NCBI GenBank assembly: GCA_017458065.1 | Contig: JAFTGD010000018.1 | Location: forward strand, 22,950-86,949 | Direction: 5' to 3' | Origin: Oscillospiraceae bacterium | Lineage (GTDB): Bacteria; Bacillota; Clostridia; Oscillospirales; Oscillospiraceae | Length of the DNA: 64,000 nt | Shown here: positions 33,996 through 42,919 of the stretch, piece by piece | Layout of the letters: each line of letters begins with the position of its first letter | How positions within the stretch are numbered: position 1 is the first letter of the stretch | Translations under genes and position numbers: made by a program | The notes under the pieces: generated by a model | What the model was told of the DNA's origin: nothing | Seen by the model: only the letters and a program-made list of their open reading frames with translations | Databases searched by the model: none

Positions 33996-34616
33996 TCAGC
34001 TGCGGCTGAAGGATACGGACTCAAGCAGGGCGCTGAGCTCGGGATAGCCCAGAATCGCCTCCAGCTCGTCGTCGTTGTCGGGCGCCTTGACCAGGGTAAA
34101 CAGCAGGTAGCTGTGTTTGTCCTCCGGGATCGGGAAGGCGAGGCAAAGATTATCGCCGTCGCGGTAGCTGACACCGGAGAGCGGCCCGTAAACCGCCTCC
34201 GTGAGATCGTGATGCTTGGCGACGAGCTCCTGACAGAGCTTTGCAAAGTCCTCGCCGCTGTAATAGCTGCCGTACTCGACCTGGGCGGAGAAGCTCTCCC
34301 CGTACAGGACACCGACGTGGGAATCGCCGGACTCGGTGAGGAAATCGTCCTCGACGACGGAGTAGCTGAACTTTTCCGCATCATAAGAGAACTTCAGTTC
34401 CACTGTGACAGCATCTTTAAAGCCGGAGATGAAGCTGTAGGAGGCCTCTTTCACCGAAGCGGGAGCCGCTGGGGCCTTCTTTTTGGCCGGAGCGGAAGCT
34501 GCCTCCGCGGGAGCTGATTTGGCATCAGAGGGAGAGAACTTTTTCTTCAGAACAAACGCGGCGACACCGCAGGCGGTACCGAGCGCGACAGGGATCCAGA
34601 TTTGTCTGGGACGCAT
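33996..34616 (-). CDS. Hypothetical membrane-anchored protein
   Basis: A 206-residue protein. A short N-terminal hydrophobic helix (about 7-22, WIPVALGTACGVAAFVL) is followed by an Ala/Lys/Pro-rich linker (about 30-55) and a folded α/β domain. The end is acidic (APDNDDELEAILG) and then hydrophobic. No family recognised. It is the first gene of a two-gene minus-strand operon with 33103. Confidence 0.6.
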   Translation of the reverse strand: MRPRQIWIPVALGTACGVAAFVLKKKFSPSDAKSAPAEAASAPAKKKAPAAPASVKEASYSFISGFKDAVTVELKFSYDAEKFSYSVVEDDFLTESGDSHVGVLYGESFSAQVEYGSYYSGEDFAKLCQELVAKHHDLTEAVYGPLSGVSYRDGDNLCLAFPIPEDKHSYLLFTLVKAPDNDDELEAILGYPELSALLESVSFSRS

Positions 34617-35029
34617 TTTATCATCCTCCTCTTGGGGATAGTGCTCCTATTATAATAGAAACCGCCGACTTTTACAATCCCCGTTGTCTTAAAGATTCAT
34701 GAAGGAAAGCAGCGGAGGAATCAAAATCATTTTTCAATTTGTTCTTGCAGTTTTCAGAAGAGTGTGATAAGATAAAGATTGCAATTTGGAAACAAATTAA
34801 ATACAATGTGAAGACGGCAACGAAGATGAGTAAGCGCAGCGTCGATCGGAACGAGCAGATTGTTTGGTATCAGAGAAAGAATGCAAACAAAAGGGGCTGT
34901 TATCGACAAAAAGTACCGGAAACACGGTATAATTCCTGCTTGTCATTGTAAAAGGCTTATGATAAAATACTTCTGTTTGGCTGGTTTTTGCTCGCAGTTG
35001 CTGTTCCGGAGCATTGGAAAGGTTCTGAC
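34617..35029. other. Intergenic region between divergent envelope operons
   Basis: A/T-rich compared with both flanks. A 70-codon frame at 34739-34951 lacks a ribosome binding site and looks chance. The only signal I can support is the promoter at 34940-34968. Confidence 0.5.
34940..34968 (+). promoter_or_regulatory. Promoter of the phosphodiester glycosidase operon
   Basis: TTGTCA (34940-34945), 17 bp, TAAAAT (34963-34968), ~60 bases before the ATG at 35030. Confidence 0.6.
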
Positions 35030-36085
35030 ATGAAGAAGAAAAAGAAAAAGAAGAGCGGCGGCAGTGCCGTTGTCAGATTTATCGATCGTGTTTTCGGGCT
35101 GATTCTGGCGGCGGTGATTGTGATGGGCTGCTGCGGACTGGCATTGGAATGGATCCTGGTGAAGGGGCCCTCCCCTGCTTTGAGGGATTCTTTCGTCATG
35201 ACCATGGCATGGACCAGACGCTTTGACTTTATCCCTCAGATCTTCCTGACGGGAGAGGAGACGCGGCAGATCTTCAATGACCACTGGTCCATCAACAACA
35301 CGGAGGCGACGGATACCAGCCTGATCACCGTGAAAGCTGCTCAGCAGGATGCTGATACAGAAGAAGGGCCAAAAGCGGACGACTACGGCTATATCGATGA
35401 AGACGGCGACGGCATCATCATTGTGGATGTCAAGAAGAAGGGCTTTGTCGGCAAAATGATCATTGTCCTTGATCCGAGCCGAGTGTTTGTCGGCAAGCCT
35501 GAGGTCTACGGCGGGTACGGCATGACGCTGGAGGATCTGGCCAAGCGCTATGACGCCCTCGGCGGTGTGAACGGCGGCGGTTTCTATGATCCGGAGGGCG
35601 GCGGTACCGGGGGATATCCGGACGGCCTGACGATCGCAGATGGACAAGTTTTCAATGAAGGCATTTCATCCCGCACCTTCTGCGGTCTGGACAGCAACAA
35701 TATCCTCCATGTCGGCGACTATTCTTCGGAAGGCGCTATGGCAGAAGGCATGCGTGACGGCGTGAGCTTTGGTCCGGCGCTGGTTATTAACGGCAAGGGC
35801 GAATACGGCAACCACATGGAAAGCGGCATCAACCCGCGTACCGCAGTCGGACAGCGCGCTGACGGCGCGATCCTGCTTCTGGCCATCGACGGCCGCCAGG
35901 TGCACAGCATCGGCGCCAGCTTCGGCGATGCCCGCGATGTGATGCTGGACTTCGGCGCGGTGAATGCCTGTAACATGGACGGCGGCTCCTCCACGGTTAT
36001 GTATTATAACGGCGAATACATCAACAGCCCGTCCTCCGCCAGCGGCACCTCCCGTGCTCTTCCGGACGCGTTCCTGTTTAAATAA
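35030..36085 (+). CDS. Phosphodiester glycosidase (NAGPA domain) membrane protein
   Basis: A 351-residue protein. A Lys-rich start (MKKKKKKKSGG) and a membrane helix (about 18-42) place the rest outside the cell. The NAGPA (PF09992) domain spans ~180-350, with GGVNGGGFYDPEGGG, FGPALVINGKG, NPRTAVGQRADG and NMDGGSSTVMYYNG. Relatives split sugar-1-phosphodiesters, as in EPS or teichoic acid processing. It leads an operon with an unknown anchored protein, a GT2 enzyme and GtrA, which supports a role in surface glycan maturation or turnover. Confidence 0.88.
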   Translation: MKKKKKKKSGGSAVVRFIDRVFGLILAAVIVMGCCGLALEWILVKGPSPALRDSFVMTMAWTRRFDFIPQIFLTGEETRQIFNDHWSINNTEATDTSLITVKAAQQDADTEEGPKADDYGYIDEDGDGIIIVDVKKKGFVGKMIIVLDPSRVFVGKPEVYGGYGMTLEDLAKRYDALGGVNGGGFYDPEGGGTGGYPDGLTIADGQVFNEGISSRTFCGLDSNNILHVGDYSSEGAMAEGMRDGVSFGPALVINGKGEYGNHMESGINPRTAVGQRADGAILLLAIDGRQVHSIGASFGDARDVMLDFGAVNACNMDGGSSTVMYYNGEYINSPSSASGTSRALPDAFLFK

Positions 36086-36111
36086 TTAGGACATAGAGAT
36101 CGGAGAAAAAC

Positions 36112-37293
36112 ATGGCGACGAAAAGAAAAAAGAAAAGATCCCGTGCCGGAACTGTGATCTATGTCGTGATCCTGATCCTCTGGATTGTGTTTTTGGCGGC
36201 CTGCGGCCTGTATGTGCTGAAACAGGTCTGGGACTATGCCAGCGTCTATGATGAGACACAGATCGATCCTGTGATTGAAGAATACTTTGCACAGCTTCAA
36301 CAGGACAAATGGAGCAACGGCATGGATGCTCTCGTGAAAACGATGCCGCATCCGACCAAGACCGACGATGAGGTCAAAGAACTGATCCAGCAGAAGCTCA
36401 ATGAAAACACGCTCAGCTATGCGGTGAAAGCCGGCTTTGCCCGCAGTGACAGTGTTACGTATAACATCTACTGCGGGAGCGATATCATTGGAGAAGTGGT
36501 TCTGGTCCACGACACCTCCCGCAATCTGGTGGAGGATATCAATCTGCCGTCTGTGGTTGTCGGCGGGCTTGCCAAGATGGGTGTTGCCATCCAGCCGGAG
36601 CTGTACTCCTGGAAGGTTGCGGGGGAGAGCTTTGACTTTGCCGAGCTTGGCCTGTATTCCAGCATCCGTGTCACGGTACCGGAGAATTACCGGGTGGAGG
36701 TCAACGGTGTTACGCTGGGGGATCAGTATATCATCGAGCGCGGCATCGAGTATGACAACCTGCACAACTTCTACTATGAATTTGAAAACCTCCCGCACAA
36801 GGTGACGTACAAGCTGGAAGAGAGCATGGGAGATGCCGAAGTCGTTGTCTACGATGAAAACGGAAATGTTTTCAACATTGACGAGAACAAAGGCGATTCT
36901 CAGTTTATGCAAAAGCTGGATGATGCAACAAGAGACGGACTGGCTGGCTTTATTAACGACTTTGCTAACAATTTCCTGCAAATGCGCTCCAACACCATCG
37001 AGCCCATGTATGCTTATTCGATGCTTTTGCCCTATATCAAACAGGGATCAGAGTTTGACAATCGTCTGAAGCAGTCCATGATCGACACGTGGTCCCATAA
37101 CTCTTATTACCAGTTTAACGGCAGCGAAATCCTTGACGCCTATGATTTTGTGGACCCGTATGTGATTGTGGAATTCCATGCGGAAGCTTCCGCACAGCAG
37201 CCAGCCGGTCCAAACGTCATCTCCAGCGATTACCGTGCGATGGTGGATATGTCCGGAGCCAGCCCTGTGGTTGAAATCATTGAGGATATGTAA
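36112..37293 (+). CDS. Hypothetical membrane-anchored extracellular protein
   Basis: A 393-residue protein with a basic N-terminus, one membrane helix (about 15-38) and a large outside region. The repeated mix of short helices and β strands (EEYFAQLQQDKW; RVTVPENYRVEVNG) could be one or two NTF2-like or carbohydrate-binding modules, but I do not recognise a family. It sits 27 bp after the glycosidase gene and 28 bp before the GT2 gene in one operon. Confidence 0.6.
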   Translation: MATKRKKKRSRAGTVIYVVILILWIVFLAACGLYVLKQVWDYASVYDETQIDPVIEEYFAQLQQDKWSNGMDALVKTMPHPTKTDDEVKELIQQKLNENTLSYAVKAGFARSDSVTYNIYCGSDIIGEVVLVHDTSRNLVEDINLPSVVVGGLAKMGVAIQPELYSWKVAGESFDFAELGLYSSIRVTVPENYRVEVNGVTLGDQYIIERGIEYDNLHNFYYEFENLPHKVTYKLEESMGDAEVVVYDENGNVFNIDENKGDSQFMQKLDDATRDGLAGFINDFANNFLQMRSNTIEPMYAYSMLLPYIKQGSEFDNRLKQSMIDTWSHNSYYQFNGSEILDAYDFVDPYVIVEFHAEASAQQPAGPNVISSDYRAMVDMSGASPVVEIIEDM

Positions 37294-37320
37294 GAAGGCT
37301 GCGTGTAGAGGAGATAAAAC

Positions 37321-38037
37321 ATGTCCGAAACAATAAACTGTACAGAGAGCTGCGTTATTGTTTTACCGTCTCTGAACCCGGATCGCAAATTTGATCGTGT
37401 CGTGGACAGCCTCCGGGCAGCCGGGTTCCGAAAGATCATGATTGTCGACGATGGCAGCGACACGGAGCACCAGGTCCACTTTGAACGGGCGGAAAGCTTC
37501 CCGGAGTGCGCCGTCCTGCATCACAGCAGGAACAAGGGCAAGGGCCGAGCCCTGAAGGACGGCTTTGTTGAAGTGATGAAGCGCTTTCCGAAAGCGGAAG
37601 GCGTCATCACCATCGACGGAGACGGTCAGCACCTGACCCAGGATATTATTCTCTGCGGGAACCGGATGCTGGAGGAGGACAAGATCGTTCTCGGCTGCCG
37701 CAACTTTGACTTGCCGGGCGTGCCCGCCCGGAGCGTCGCCGGAAACAAGACGACATCCAGAATGTTCCGTCTCTACGGGATCCGCCTCTCTGATACACAG
37801 ACCGGCCTGCGGGCGATTCCGAAGCGCTATCTGAGCCGCTTCTGTGCTATCGAAGGGGAGCGTTTCGAGTACGAGACCAACATGCTGCTCAAGATGAAGC
37901 GCCGGGGGATCCCTTTTGTGGAACAGGAGATCGAGACGGTCTACGAGGACGAAAATGCAGGGTCTCATTACGATACCGTGAAAGACTCCTGGCGGATCTT
38001 CAAGATCATGGCCAAGGATCTTGTTCGACGGAGCTGA
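37321..38037 (+). CDS. GT2 glycosyltransferase (dolichyl-phosphate-sugar synthase-like)
   Basis: A 238-residue single-domain GT-A enzyme. IVLPSLNPDRKFDRVVDSL, IVDDGSDTEH, NKGKGRALKDGF, TIDGDGQHL (DxD-like) and TGLRAIP are the pattern of DPM1/GtrB-like enzymes that load a sugar onto undecaprenyl phosphate. The GtrA-like gene 4 bp downstream is the expected flippase partner. The pair would deliver a lipid-linked sugar to the outer face for polymer decoration. Confidence 0.85.
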   Translation: MSETINCTESCVIVLPSLNPDRKFDRVVDSLRAAGFRKIMIVDDGSDTEHQVHFERAESFPECAVLHHSRNKGKGRALKDGFVEVMKRFPKAEGVITIDGDGQHLTQDIILCGNRMLEEDKIVLGCRNFDLPGVPARSVAGNKTTSRMFRLYGIRLSDTQTGLRAIPKRYLSRFCAIEGERFEYETNMLLKMKRRGIPFVEQEIETVYEDENAGSHYDTVKDSWRIFKIMAKDLVRRS

Positions 38038-38041
38038 GGGT

Positions 38042-38530
38042 ATGAAAAAGGGCAAACAGCCTGTCTTATACGCCTTGAGCTCTGTGGCCTCCTGGGTTGT
38101 GGATACCGGAGCGTTCTACCTGCTGCATCTGCTGCTCAGTTCCACACTCGGCGCCTATGCGGAGACTGTCTGCAATATCGCCGCCCGCGTGGTCTCGTCG
38201 TTCTTCAACTTCAACCTGAACAACCGGCTGGTGTTTCGGAACACAGGCTCCTATGGGAGAGCGATGCTGCGCTATTACTGCCTTGCGATTCCGCAGCTTG
38301 CCGTCTCGACGCTGCTGATTGCCCTGCTGGTCCGCCTTTTTGGAATCAGCAGTTCCCAGGGCGCGACGGGTGTGAAGATCGTGGTGGACGGGTGTTTGTT
38401 TGTGGCAAGCTTCTTTATTCAAAAGTTCTGGGTCTTTGCCCGGAACGAGAAGGAAACGGACCAAACCGCCAAAGAGAAATCGGCGGAAAAATATGATGGA
38501 TCTTCGGATCGAAAGGAAAAACAACCATGA
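38042..38530 (+). CDS. GtrA-family membrane protein
   Basis: A 162-residue protein with four hydrophobic segments, the FNFNLNNRLVF and FFIQKFWVF motifs characteristic of GtrA, and a charged cytoplasmic tail. GtrA proteins are thought to flip undecaprenyl-phosphate-linked sugars. I use the ATG at 38042, since the longer frame overlaps the upstream GT2 gene. The stop overlaps the next start (ATGA). Confidence 0.87.
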   Translation: MKKGKQPVLYALSSVASWVVDTGAFYLLHLLLSSTLGAYAETVCNIAARVVSSFFNFNLNNRLVFRNTGSYGRAMLRYYCLAIPQLAVSTLLIALLVRLFGISSSQGATGVKIVVDGCLFVASFFIQKFWVFARNEKETDQTAKEKSAEKYDGSSDRKEKQP

Positions 38531-39081
38531 CCTATGAAATTGACGTTGCCGGATTAAAACGCGACCTGCCCCTCTGCAGAGTGTCGGACGATCTCTATAT
38601 CGGAGCATTCGTAATGTTCGGCGATGTGGAGCTGACTGTGCACTGCGCTGCCGAGCTCCTGAAACTGGCTCCGGAGTATGACTATATCATCGCTCCTGAA
38701 GCCAAGAGCATCCCCCTGCTGTACGAGATGGCAAGACAGAGTGGCGCGGACAAGTACTTCCTGGCCCGCAAAGGCCCGAAGGCTTACATGAGCGGCGTGT
38801 TCGAGGTCAATGTCAAGTCCATCACCACCATGGGCGTGCAGAAGCTGGTGATCGATACCGCCGATGCCGAGCTCATCAAGGGCAAGCGCATGCTGATTAT
38901 CGATGACGTTATCTCCACCGGCGAGTCCCTGCACGCGATGGAGGAGCTGGTCCACCAGGCCGGCGGTATCATTTCAGGCAAGATGGCTGTCCTCGCAGAG
39001 GGCGACGCTGCCAAGCGCGACGACATCATCGTGCTGGCGCCCCTGCCGCTGTTCAACGCCGACGGAACCGTCAAGGCATAA
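38527..39081 (+). CDS. Purine-type phosphoribosyltransferase
   Basis: A 184-residue type I phosphoribosyltransferase. The PRPP loop LIIDDVISTGESL and the APEAKSIPLLYEMAR segment resemble adenine/xanthine phosphoribosyltransferases. Substrate cannot be set from sequence; adenine is my best guess because of the ARKGPKAYM segment. It overlaps the GtrA-like gene by 4 bp (ATGA), an odd partner for a glycan operon. A perfect terminator follows. Confidence 0.82.
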   Translation: MTYEIDVAGLKRDLPLCRVSDDLYIGAFVMFGDVELTVHCAAELLKLAPEYDYIIAPEAKSIPLLYEMARQSGADKYFLARKGPKAYMSGVFEVNVKSITTMGVQKLVIDTADAELIKGKRMLIIDDVISTGESLHAMEELVHQAGGIISGKMAVLAEGDAAKRDDIIVLAPLPLFNADGTVKA

Positions 39082-39111
39082 GAAAGAGATAAGCATTTTA
39101 CGTTCGCTACT

Positions 39112-39136
39112 AAACCCCGCCGGCCGGCGGGGTTTT
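39112..39136 (+). terminator. Terminator of the glycosidase-phosphoribosyltransferase operon
   Basis: AAACCCCGCCGG-CCGGCGGGGTTTTC, a perfect palindrome with T tail. Confidence 0.85.
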
Positions 39137-39178
39137 CTTGTGGTCACACATGTGTTGAAGAATGTTGTGCCGTTTCTC

Positions 39179-39207
39179 TTGTGAAAATGTCTCTGGCATG
39201 TTATCAT
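39179..39207 (+). promoter_or_regulatory. Promoter of rfbB
   Basis: TTGTGA (39179-39184), 17 bp, TATCAT (39202-39207). Confidence 0.5.
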
Positions 39208-39244
39208 ATATCTATCGACAAAACATAAAGACAGGAGTTTCAAG

Positions 39245-40267
39245 ATGAGAAAAATCATCGTGACCGGCGGCGCCGGTTTTATCGGAAGCAACTTTGTCTT
39301 CTACATGCTGGAAAAGCATCCCGAGGACCGGATCATCTGTATCGACAAGCTGACCTACGCAGGCAACCTCTCGACCCTGGCACCGGTAATGGACAAGCCC
39401 AATTTCCGTTTCTGCAAGACGGATATCTGCGACCGTGAGGCGGTGTACACAATCTTCGAAGAAGAGCACCCGGATATTGTGGTGAACTTTGCCGCCGAGA
39501 GCCATGTGGACCGGTCCATTGAGAACCCCTCCATCTTCCTGGAGACCAACATCATCGGCACCTCCGTTCTGATGGACGCCTGCCGCAAATACGGCATTGA
39601 GCGCTATCACCAGGTGTCGACCGACGAGGTGTACGGAGACCTGCCGCTGGACCGGCCGGATCTCTTCTTCACAGAAGAGACACCGATCCACACCTCTTCT
39701 CCCTACAGCAGCAGCAAGGCCTCTGCGGACCTACTGGTTTTGGCTTATCATCGGACCTATGGCCTCCCGGTCAGCATCTCACGCTGCTCCAATAACTATG
39801 GGCCCTATCATTTTCCGGAGAAGCTCATTCCTCTCATGATCATCAATGCGCTGCATGACGAGCCGCTGCCCGTTTACGGTGCCGGACTCAATGTGCGTGA
39901 CTGGCTCTATGTCGAAGACCACTGCAAGGCCATCGACCTGGTCATTCACGATGGACGTGTCGGCGAGGTCTACAATATCGGCGGCCATAACGAGATGCAG
40001 AACATCGAGATCGTGCGACTGATCTGCGACCGGCTGCACAAGCCGGAGAGCCTGATCACCTATGTGACGGACCGCAAAGGCCACGACCTGCGCTACGCCA
40101 TCGACCCGACCAAGATCTACAACGAGCTGGGCTGGCTGCCGGAGACCAGGTTTGCCGACGGCATTGAGAAGACCATCGACTGGTATCTGAAGCACGAGGA
40201 CTGGTGGCAGCCGATCGTCACCGGCGAATACCGGAACTACTACGAGCGCATGTACGGGAACCGTTAA
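39245..40267 (+). CDS. rfbB: dTDP-glucose 4,6-dehydratase
   Basis: A 340-residue short-chain dehydrogenase making dTDP-4-keto-6-deoxyglucose, the branch point to rhamnose and other deoxysugars. It has the NAD motif TGGAGFIGSNF, AAESHVDRSI, STDEVYGDL, and YSSSKASAD (YxxxK catalytic pair). The other rfb genes are not in the window. It precedes the chimeric helicase gene by 7 bp, probably by chance after insertion. Confidence 0.94.
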   Translation: MRKIIVTGGAGFIGSNFVFYMLEKHPEDRIICIDKLTYAGNLSTLAPVMDKPNFRFCKTDICDREAVYTIFEEEHPDIVVNFAAESHVDRSIENPSIFLETNIIGTSVLMDACRKYGIERYHQVSTDEVYGDLPLDRPDLFFTEETPIHTSSPYSSSKASADLLVLAYHRTYGLPVSISRCSNNYGPYHFPEKLIPLMIINALHDEPLPVYGAGLNVRDWLYVEDHCKAIDLVIHDGRVGEVYNIGGHNEMQNIEIVRLICDRLHKPESLITYVTDRKGHDLRYAIDPTKIYNELGWLPETRFADGIEKTIDWYLKHEDWWQPIVTGEYRNYYERMYGNR

Positions 40268-40274
40268 GAGAACT

Positions 40275-41252
40275 GTGAACCTGTACAGATGGCAGAAAGA
40301 CTGCCTGAATGCATGGGAGGAAAACAGCTGCCGGGGCATCGTAAACGTTGTCACAGGCGCCGGGAAAACCGTGCTCGCACTGGCGGCAGTAAAGCAGTTG
40401 CGTGAGAGATACCCGGATCTCAAGGTGCGGATTGTTGTCCCCACCATTCCTCTTGCAAATCAGTGGAAGCAGGCTGTTCTTCGACAGGCGGGAGAGGAAG
40501 GCGATATCCCCGGGTTTTATGGGGGTATGCGGAAAGATCCGCCTGACCAGCGGTATATGATTTATATTATCAATTCTGCCAGAACAGCGCTAAGCCGTCA
40601 TATTCGAGCAGATCTGGCAGTCGGAAATCATGTGCTTCTGATCTGTGACGAGTGTCACCACTATCAGAGCAGGGAGAACCGTAGAATTTTTGATTTTCTG
40701 ACCCCTGAAATGTGCGAGTCCCCACTTTATTGCAGCCTGGGATTATCGGCGACCCCATTTGCAGATGAGAAGGGCTATGCCGCGATGCAGAAGTTTCTCC
40801 GGCCGGATTCCGGGCTGGAACAGAGCTTTTCCCTGTTTGCGTTCAGCTCTTCGTACGCAGAGGACGTGATTGATAAGAAGCACGATTTTGATGTTGTCGC
40901 GAACATCTGGTCGGAGGAGCCGGACCTGTTGAAGGCATCCAATGCCAGCCTGAATGCGATACTAAATGCCCCGGAACTCAGTCCCCTGACAAAAGAAGAA
41001 ATCCGACAGATTCTCGTCAGCATTCAGGATTTCCATGGACGTGCTTATGACTGGAATCCGCAGATTTCGGAAGAGACTTTGTTGAAAGCATCGGAAAGCG
41101 GAGGCTATTTGCTGCGAACCAAAATTCGCGTAGCGATTGAGTTTCTGGATCAGCTTTATCAATATGGGGAAGCCGGAGAAACCCGCATTACAGAATTGGG
41201 GAAAGAATGCTTTGACGAGGAAGATGAGGTTCCGGAACTGGGAGAGCTTTGA
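40275..41252 (+). CDS. Chimera of a DEAD/DEAH helicase N-terminus and a BREX-type ATPase C-terminus
   Basis: A 325-residue protein. Residues 1-~175 are the first RecA-like lobe of a superfamily 2 helicase: Walker A TGAGKT (27-32), DECH (115-118) and SAT (148-150). The second lobe with motifs IV-VI is absent. From ~205 the sequence instead resembles the C-terminal end of BREX system ATP-binding (DUF2791/BrxD-like) proteins, best seen in GGYLLRTKIRVAIEFLDQLY and the acidic DEEDEVPEL end. It looks like an in-frame deletion fusion of two neighbouring defence genes. GTG start, weak ribosome binding site. Helicase activity is doubtful. Confidence 0.65.
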   Translation: MNLYRWQKDCLNAWEENSCRGIVNVVTGAGKTVLALAAVKQLRERYPDLKVRIVVPTIPLANQWKQAVLRQAGEEGDIPGFYGGMRKDPPDQRYMIYIINSARTALSRHIRADLAVGNHVLLICDECHHYQSRENRRIFDFLTPEMCESPLYCSLGLSATPFADEKGYAAMQKFLRPDSGLEQSFSLFAFSSSYAEDVIDKKHDFDVVANIWSEEPDLLKASNASLNAILNAPELSPLTKEEIRQILVSIQDFHGRAYDWNPQISEETLLKASESGGYLLRTKIRVAIEFLDQLYQYGEAGETRITELGKECFDEEDEVPELGEL

Positions 41253-41254
41253 GT

Positions 41255-42847
41255 ATGAAAGAATTTAACACAACCGGTGTCTGCATTCCGTCAAAACACT
41301 ATATGGTGGATATCACGGAGAGAATCGGTGAGATCCGAAAAATGGTGGATGCCGGGAAATACTTCGCGATCAACCGCGCCAGACAGTACGGGAAAACGAC
41401 GACGCTGAACTTGCTGCGGAGAGCGCTGCAGAAAGACTATCAGGTTGTGAGCCTTGATTTTCAGGGGCTCGGCAACGCTTCGTTTCGCACAGAAGAGGAC
41501 TTCTGCAGAGGGTTCGTGAATCTCATTCTGACAAGAGCAACATATGGTACCGTCCAGTTGCCGGAGACGGTGCTGACACAGATGAATTCTTTTGTGGAAG
41601 CCGGTTCGGGCAGCAATAAATTGGAAAACCTGATGAAAATGATCCGGCTTTGGTGCAAAAAAGCAGATAAGCCTGTAGTTCTGTTGATTGATGAAGTGGA
41701 CAGCGCAACAAATAATCAGGTGTTCCTGGACTTTCTGGCCCAACTTCGGGAGGGATATATCAACAGAGATACGGAAGATGCACCGGCGTTTCAGTCCGTG
41801 ATTCTTGCCGGTGTGACCGATGTCCGGCACCTCCGGAGCAAGATCCGCCCGGATGAACAGCATAAAGTCAACAGTCCATGGAACATCGCGGCGGAATTCG
41901 ATATCGACATGAGCCTTTCGGAGACCGGAATCCGCGGAATGCTGGAAGAATATGAGGGCGATCATCATACCGGAATGGACACCGCGATGATGGCAAAGCT
42001 TCTGCGGGACTATACGGAAGGTTATCCGTTCCTGGTCAGTCGCCTCTGCCAGCTGATGGATACCAAGGTCAGCAGATTGTTCGAATCACTGGCGCAGGTA
42101 TGGACGAGGCGAGGGATGGACGAAGCGGTCAAGATGATTCTCTCGGAGGACAACACCCTGTTTCAGTCTCTGATGGGAAAGCTGATCAACTACCCGGAGC
42201 TGAAAGAGGCTTTTCGAAGCATCCTGATGGAAGGGGAGCGGGTGTCGTACAATCCGGACCGCGAGGATATCGCCCAGATGCTGATGTACGGATTCATTCG
42301 GGTTGAGCAGAACATGGTGAAAATCGCAAATCGGATTTTTGAGACCAGACTGTACAATTACTTTCTGTCGGAAGAAGAGTTTCGTAGTAACGCCTTCAAC
42401 CGGGAAGCACAGCTTGCCGGAAACCAGTTTGTGAGAGGCGGTAAACTGGATATGCGGCTGATCATGGAGCGCTTTATCGTCGCGTATACACAGATCTGCG
42501 GTCCCCTGACGGATCGGTTTAAGGAAAAAGACGGCAGAGAACTGTTTCTTCTGTATCTGAAGCCGATTATCAACGGGACCGGGAACTACTACATCGAAGC
42601 CCAGACCCGGGATCAGACCCGGACGGACGTGATCGTCGATTATTTGGGCCGGCAGTATATCATCGAGCTGAAGATCTGGCGCGGAGAGCGCTATAACGCG
42701 GAAGGAGAAAGGCAGATCTGCGAATACCTGGATTACTGGAATCTGAACGCCGGGTATATGCTGAGTTTCAACTTCAATCAAAACAAAGAACCCGGAGTCA
42801 GGCGGGTTCCGATCGGTGAAAAAATCCTGTTTGAAGGAATGCTGTGA
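41255..42847 (+). CDS. AAA-like ATPase with C-terminal PD-(D/E)XK nuclease-like domain
   Basis: A 530-residue protein. The N-terminal AAA domain has the Walker A form RARQYGKTTTL (about 42-52) and Walker B VVLLIDEVDS. The C-terminus carries the nuclease-like core RTDVIVDYLGRQYIIELKIW (Asp...Glu-x-Lys). This is the architecture of the widespread 'AAA-like domain' family, function unproven, often in mobile or defence islands. The ATG at 41255 lies just past the chimera's stop, so the two are co-transcribed. A symmetrical terminator follows. Confidence 0.82.
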   Translation: MKEFNTTGVCIPSKHYMVDITERIGEIRKMVDAGKYFAINRARQYGKTTTLNLLRRALQKDYQVVSLDFQGLGNASFRTEEDFCRGFVNLILTRATYGTVQLPETVLTQMNSFVEAGSGSNKLENLMKMIRLWCKKADKPVVLLIDEVDSATNNQVFLDFLAQLREGYINRDTEDAPAFQSVILAGVTDVRHLRSKIRPDEQHKVNSPWNIAAEFDIDMSLSETGIRGMLEEYEGDHHTGMDTAMMAKLLRDYTEGYPFLVSRLCQLMDTKVSRLFESLAQVWTRRGMDEAVKMILSEDNTLFQSLMGKLINYPELKEAFRSILMEGERVSYNPDREDIAQMLMYGFIRVEQNMVKIANRIFETRLYNYFLSEEEFRSNAFNREAQLAGNQFVRGGKLDMRLIMERFIVAYTQICGPLTDRFKEKDGRELFLLYLKPIINGTGNYYIEAQTRDQTRTDVIVDYLGRQYIIELKIWRGERYNAEGERQICEYLDYWNLNAGYMLSFNFNQNKEPGVRRVPIGEKILFEGML

Positions 42848-42858
42848 CCGAAGCAAAC

Positions 42859-42892
42859 AGCAAAGCCTCCGCCATGCGGCGGAGGCTTTGCT
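42859..42892. terminator. Bidirectional terminator between convergent genes
   Basis: A 15-bp perfect stem AGCAAAGCCTCCGCC with loop ATGC. Confidence 0.8.
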
Positions 42893-42919
42893 ATATCAGT
42901 GTGCCCGGCAGGTCAGGCG

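Noticed and set aside
34739-34951. 70-codon ORF in the 34.6-35.0 kb gap
   Set aside because: No ribosome binding site, no recognised family, and it runs into the promoter of the next operon.
40275-42847. A functional BREX system
   Set aside because: No pglZ, brxA/B/C or methyltransferase nearby; only a chimeric helicase/ATPase fragment is visible.
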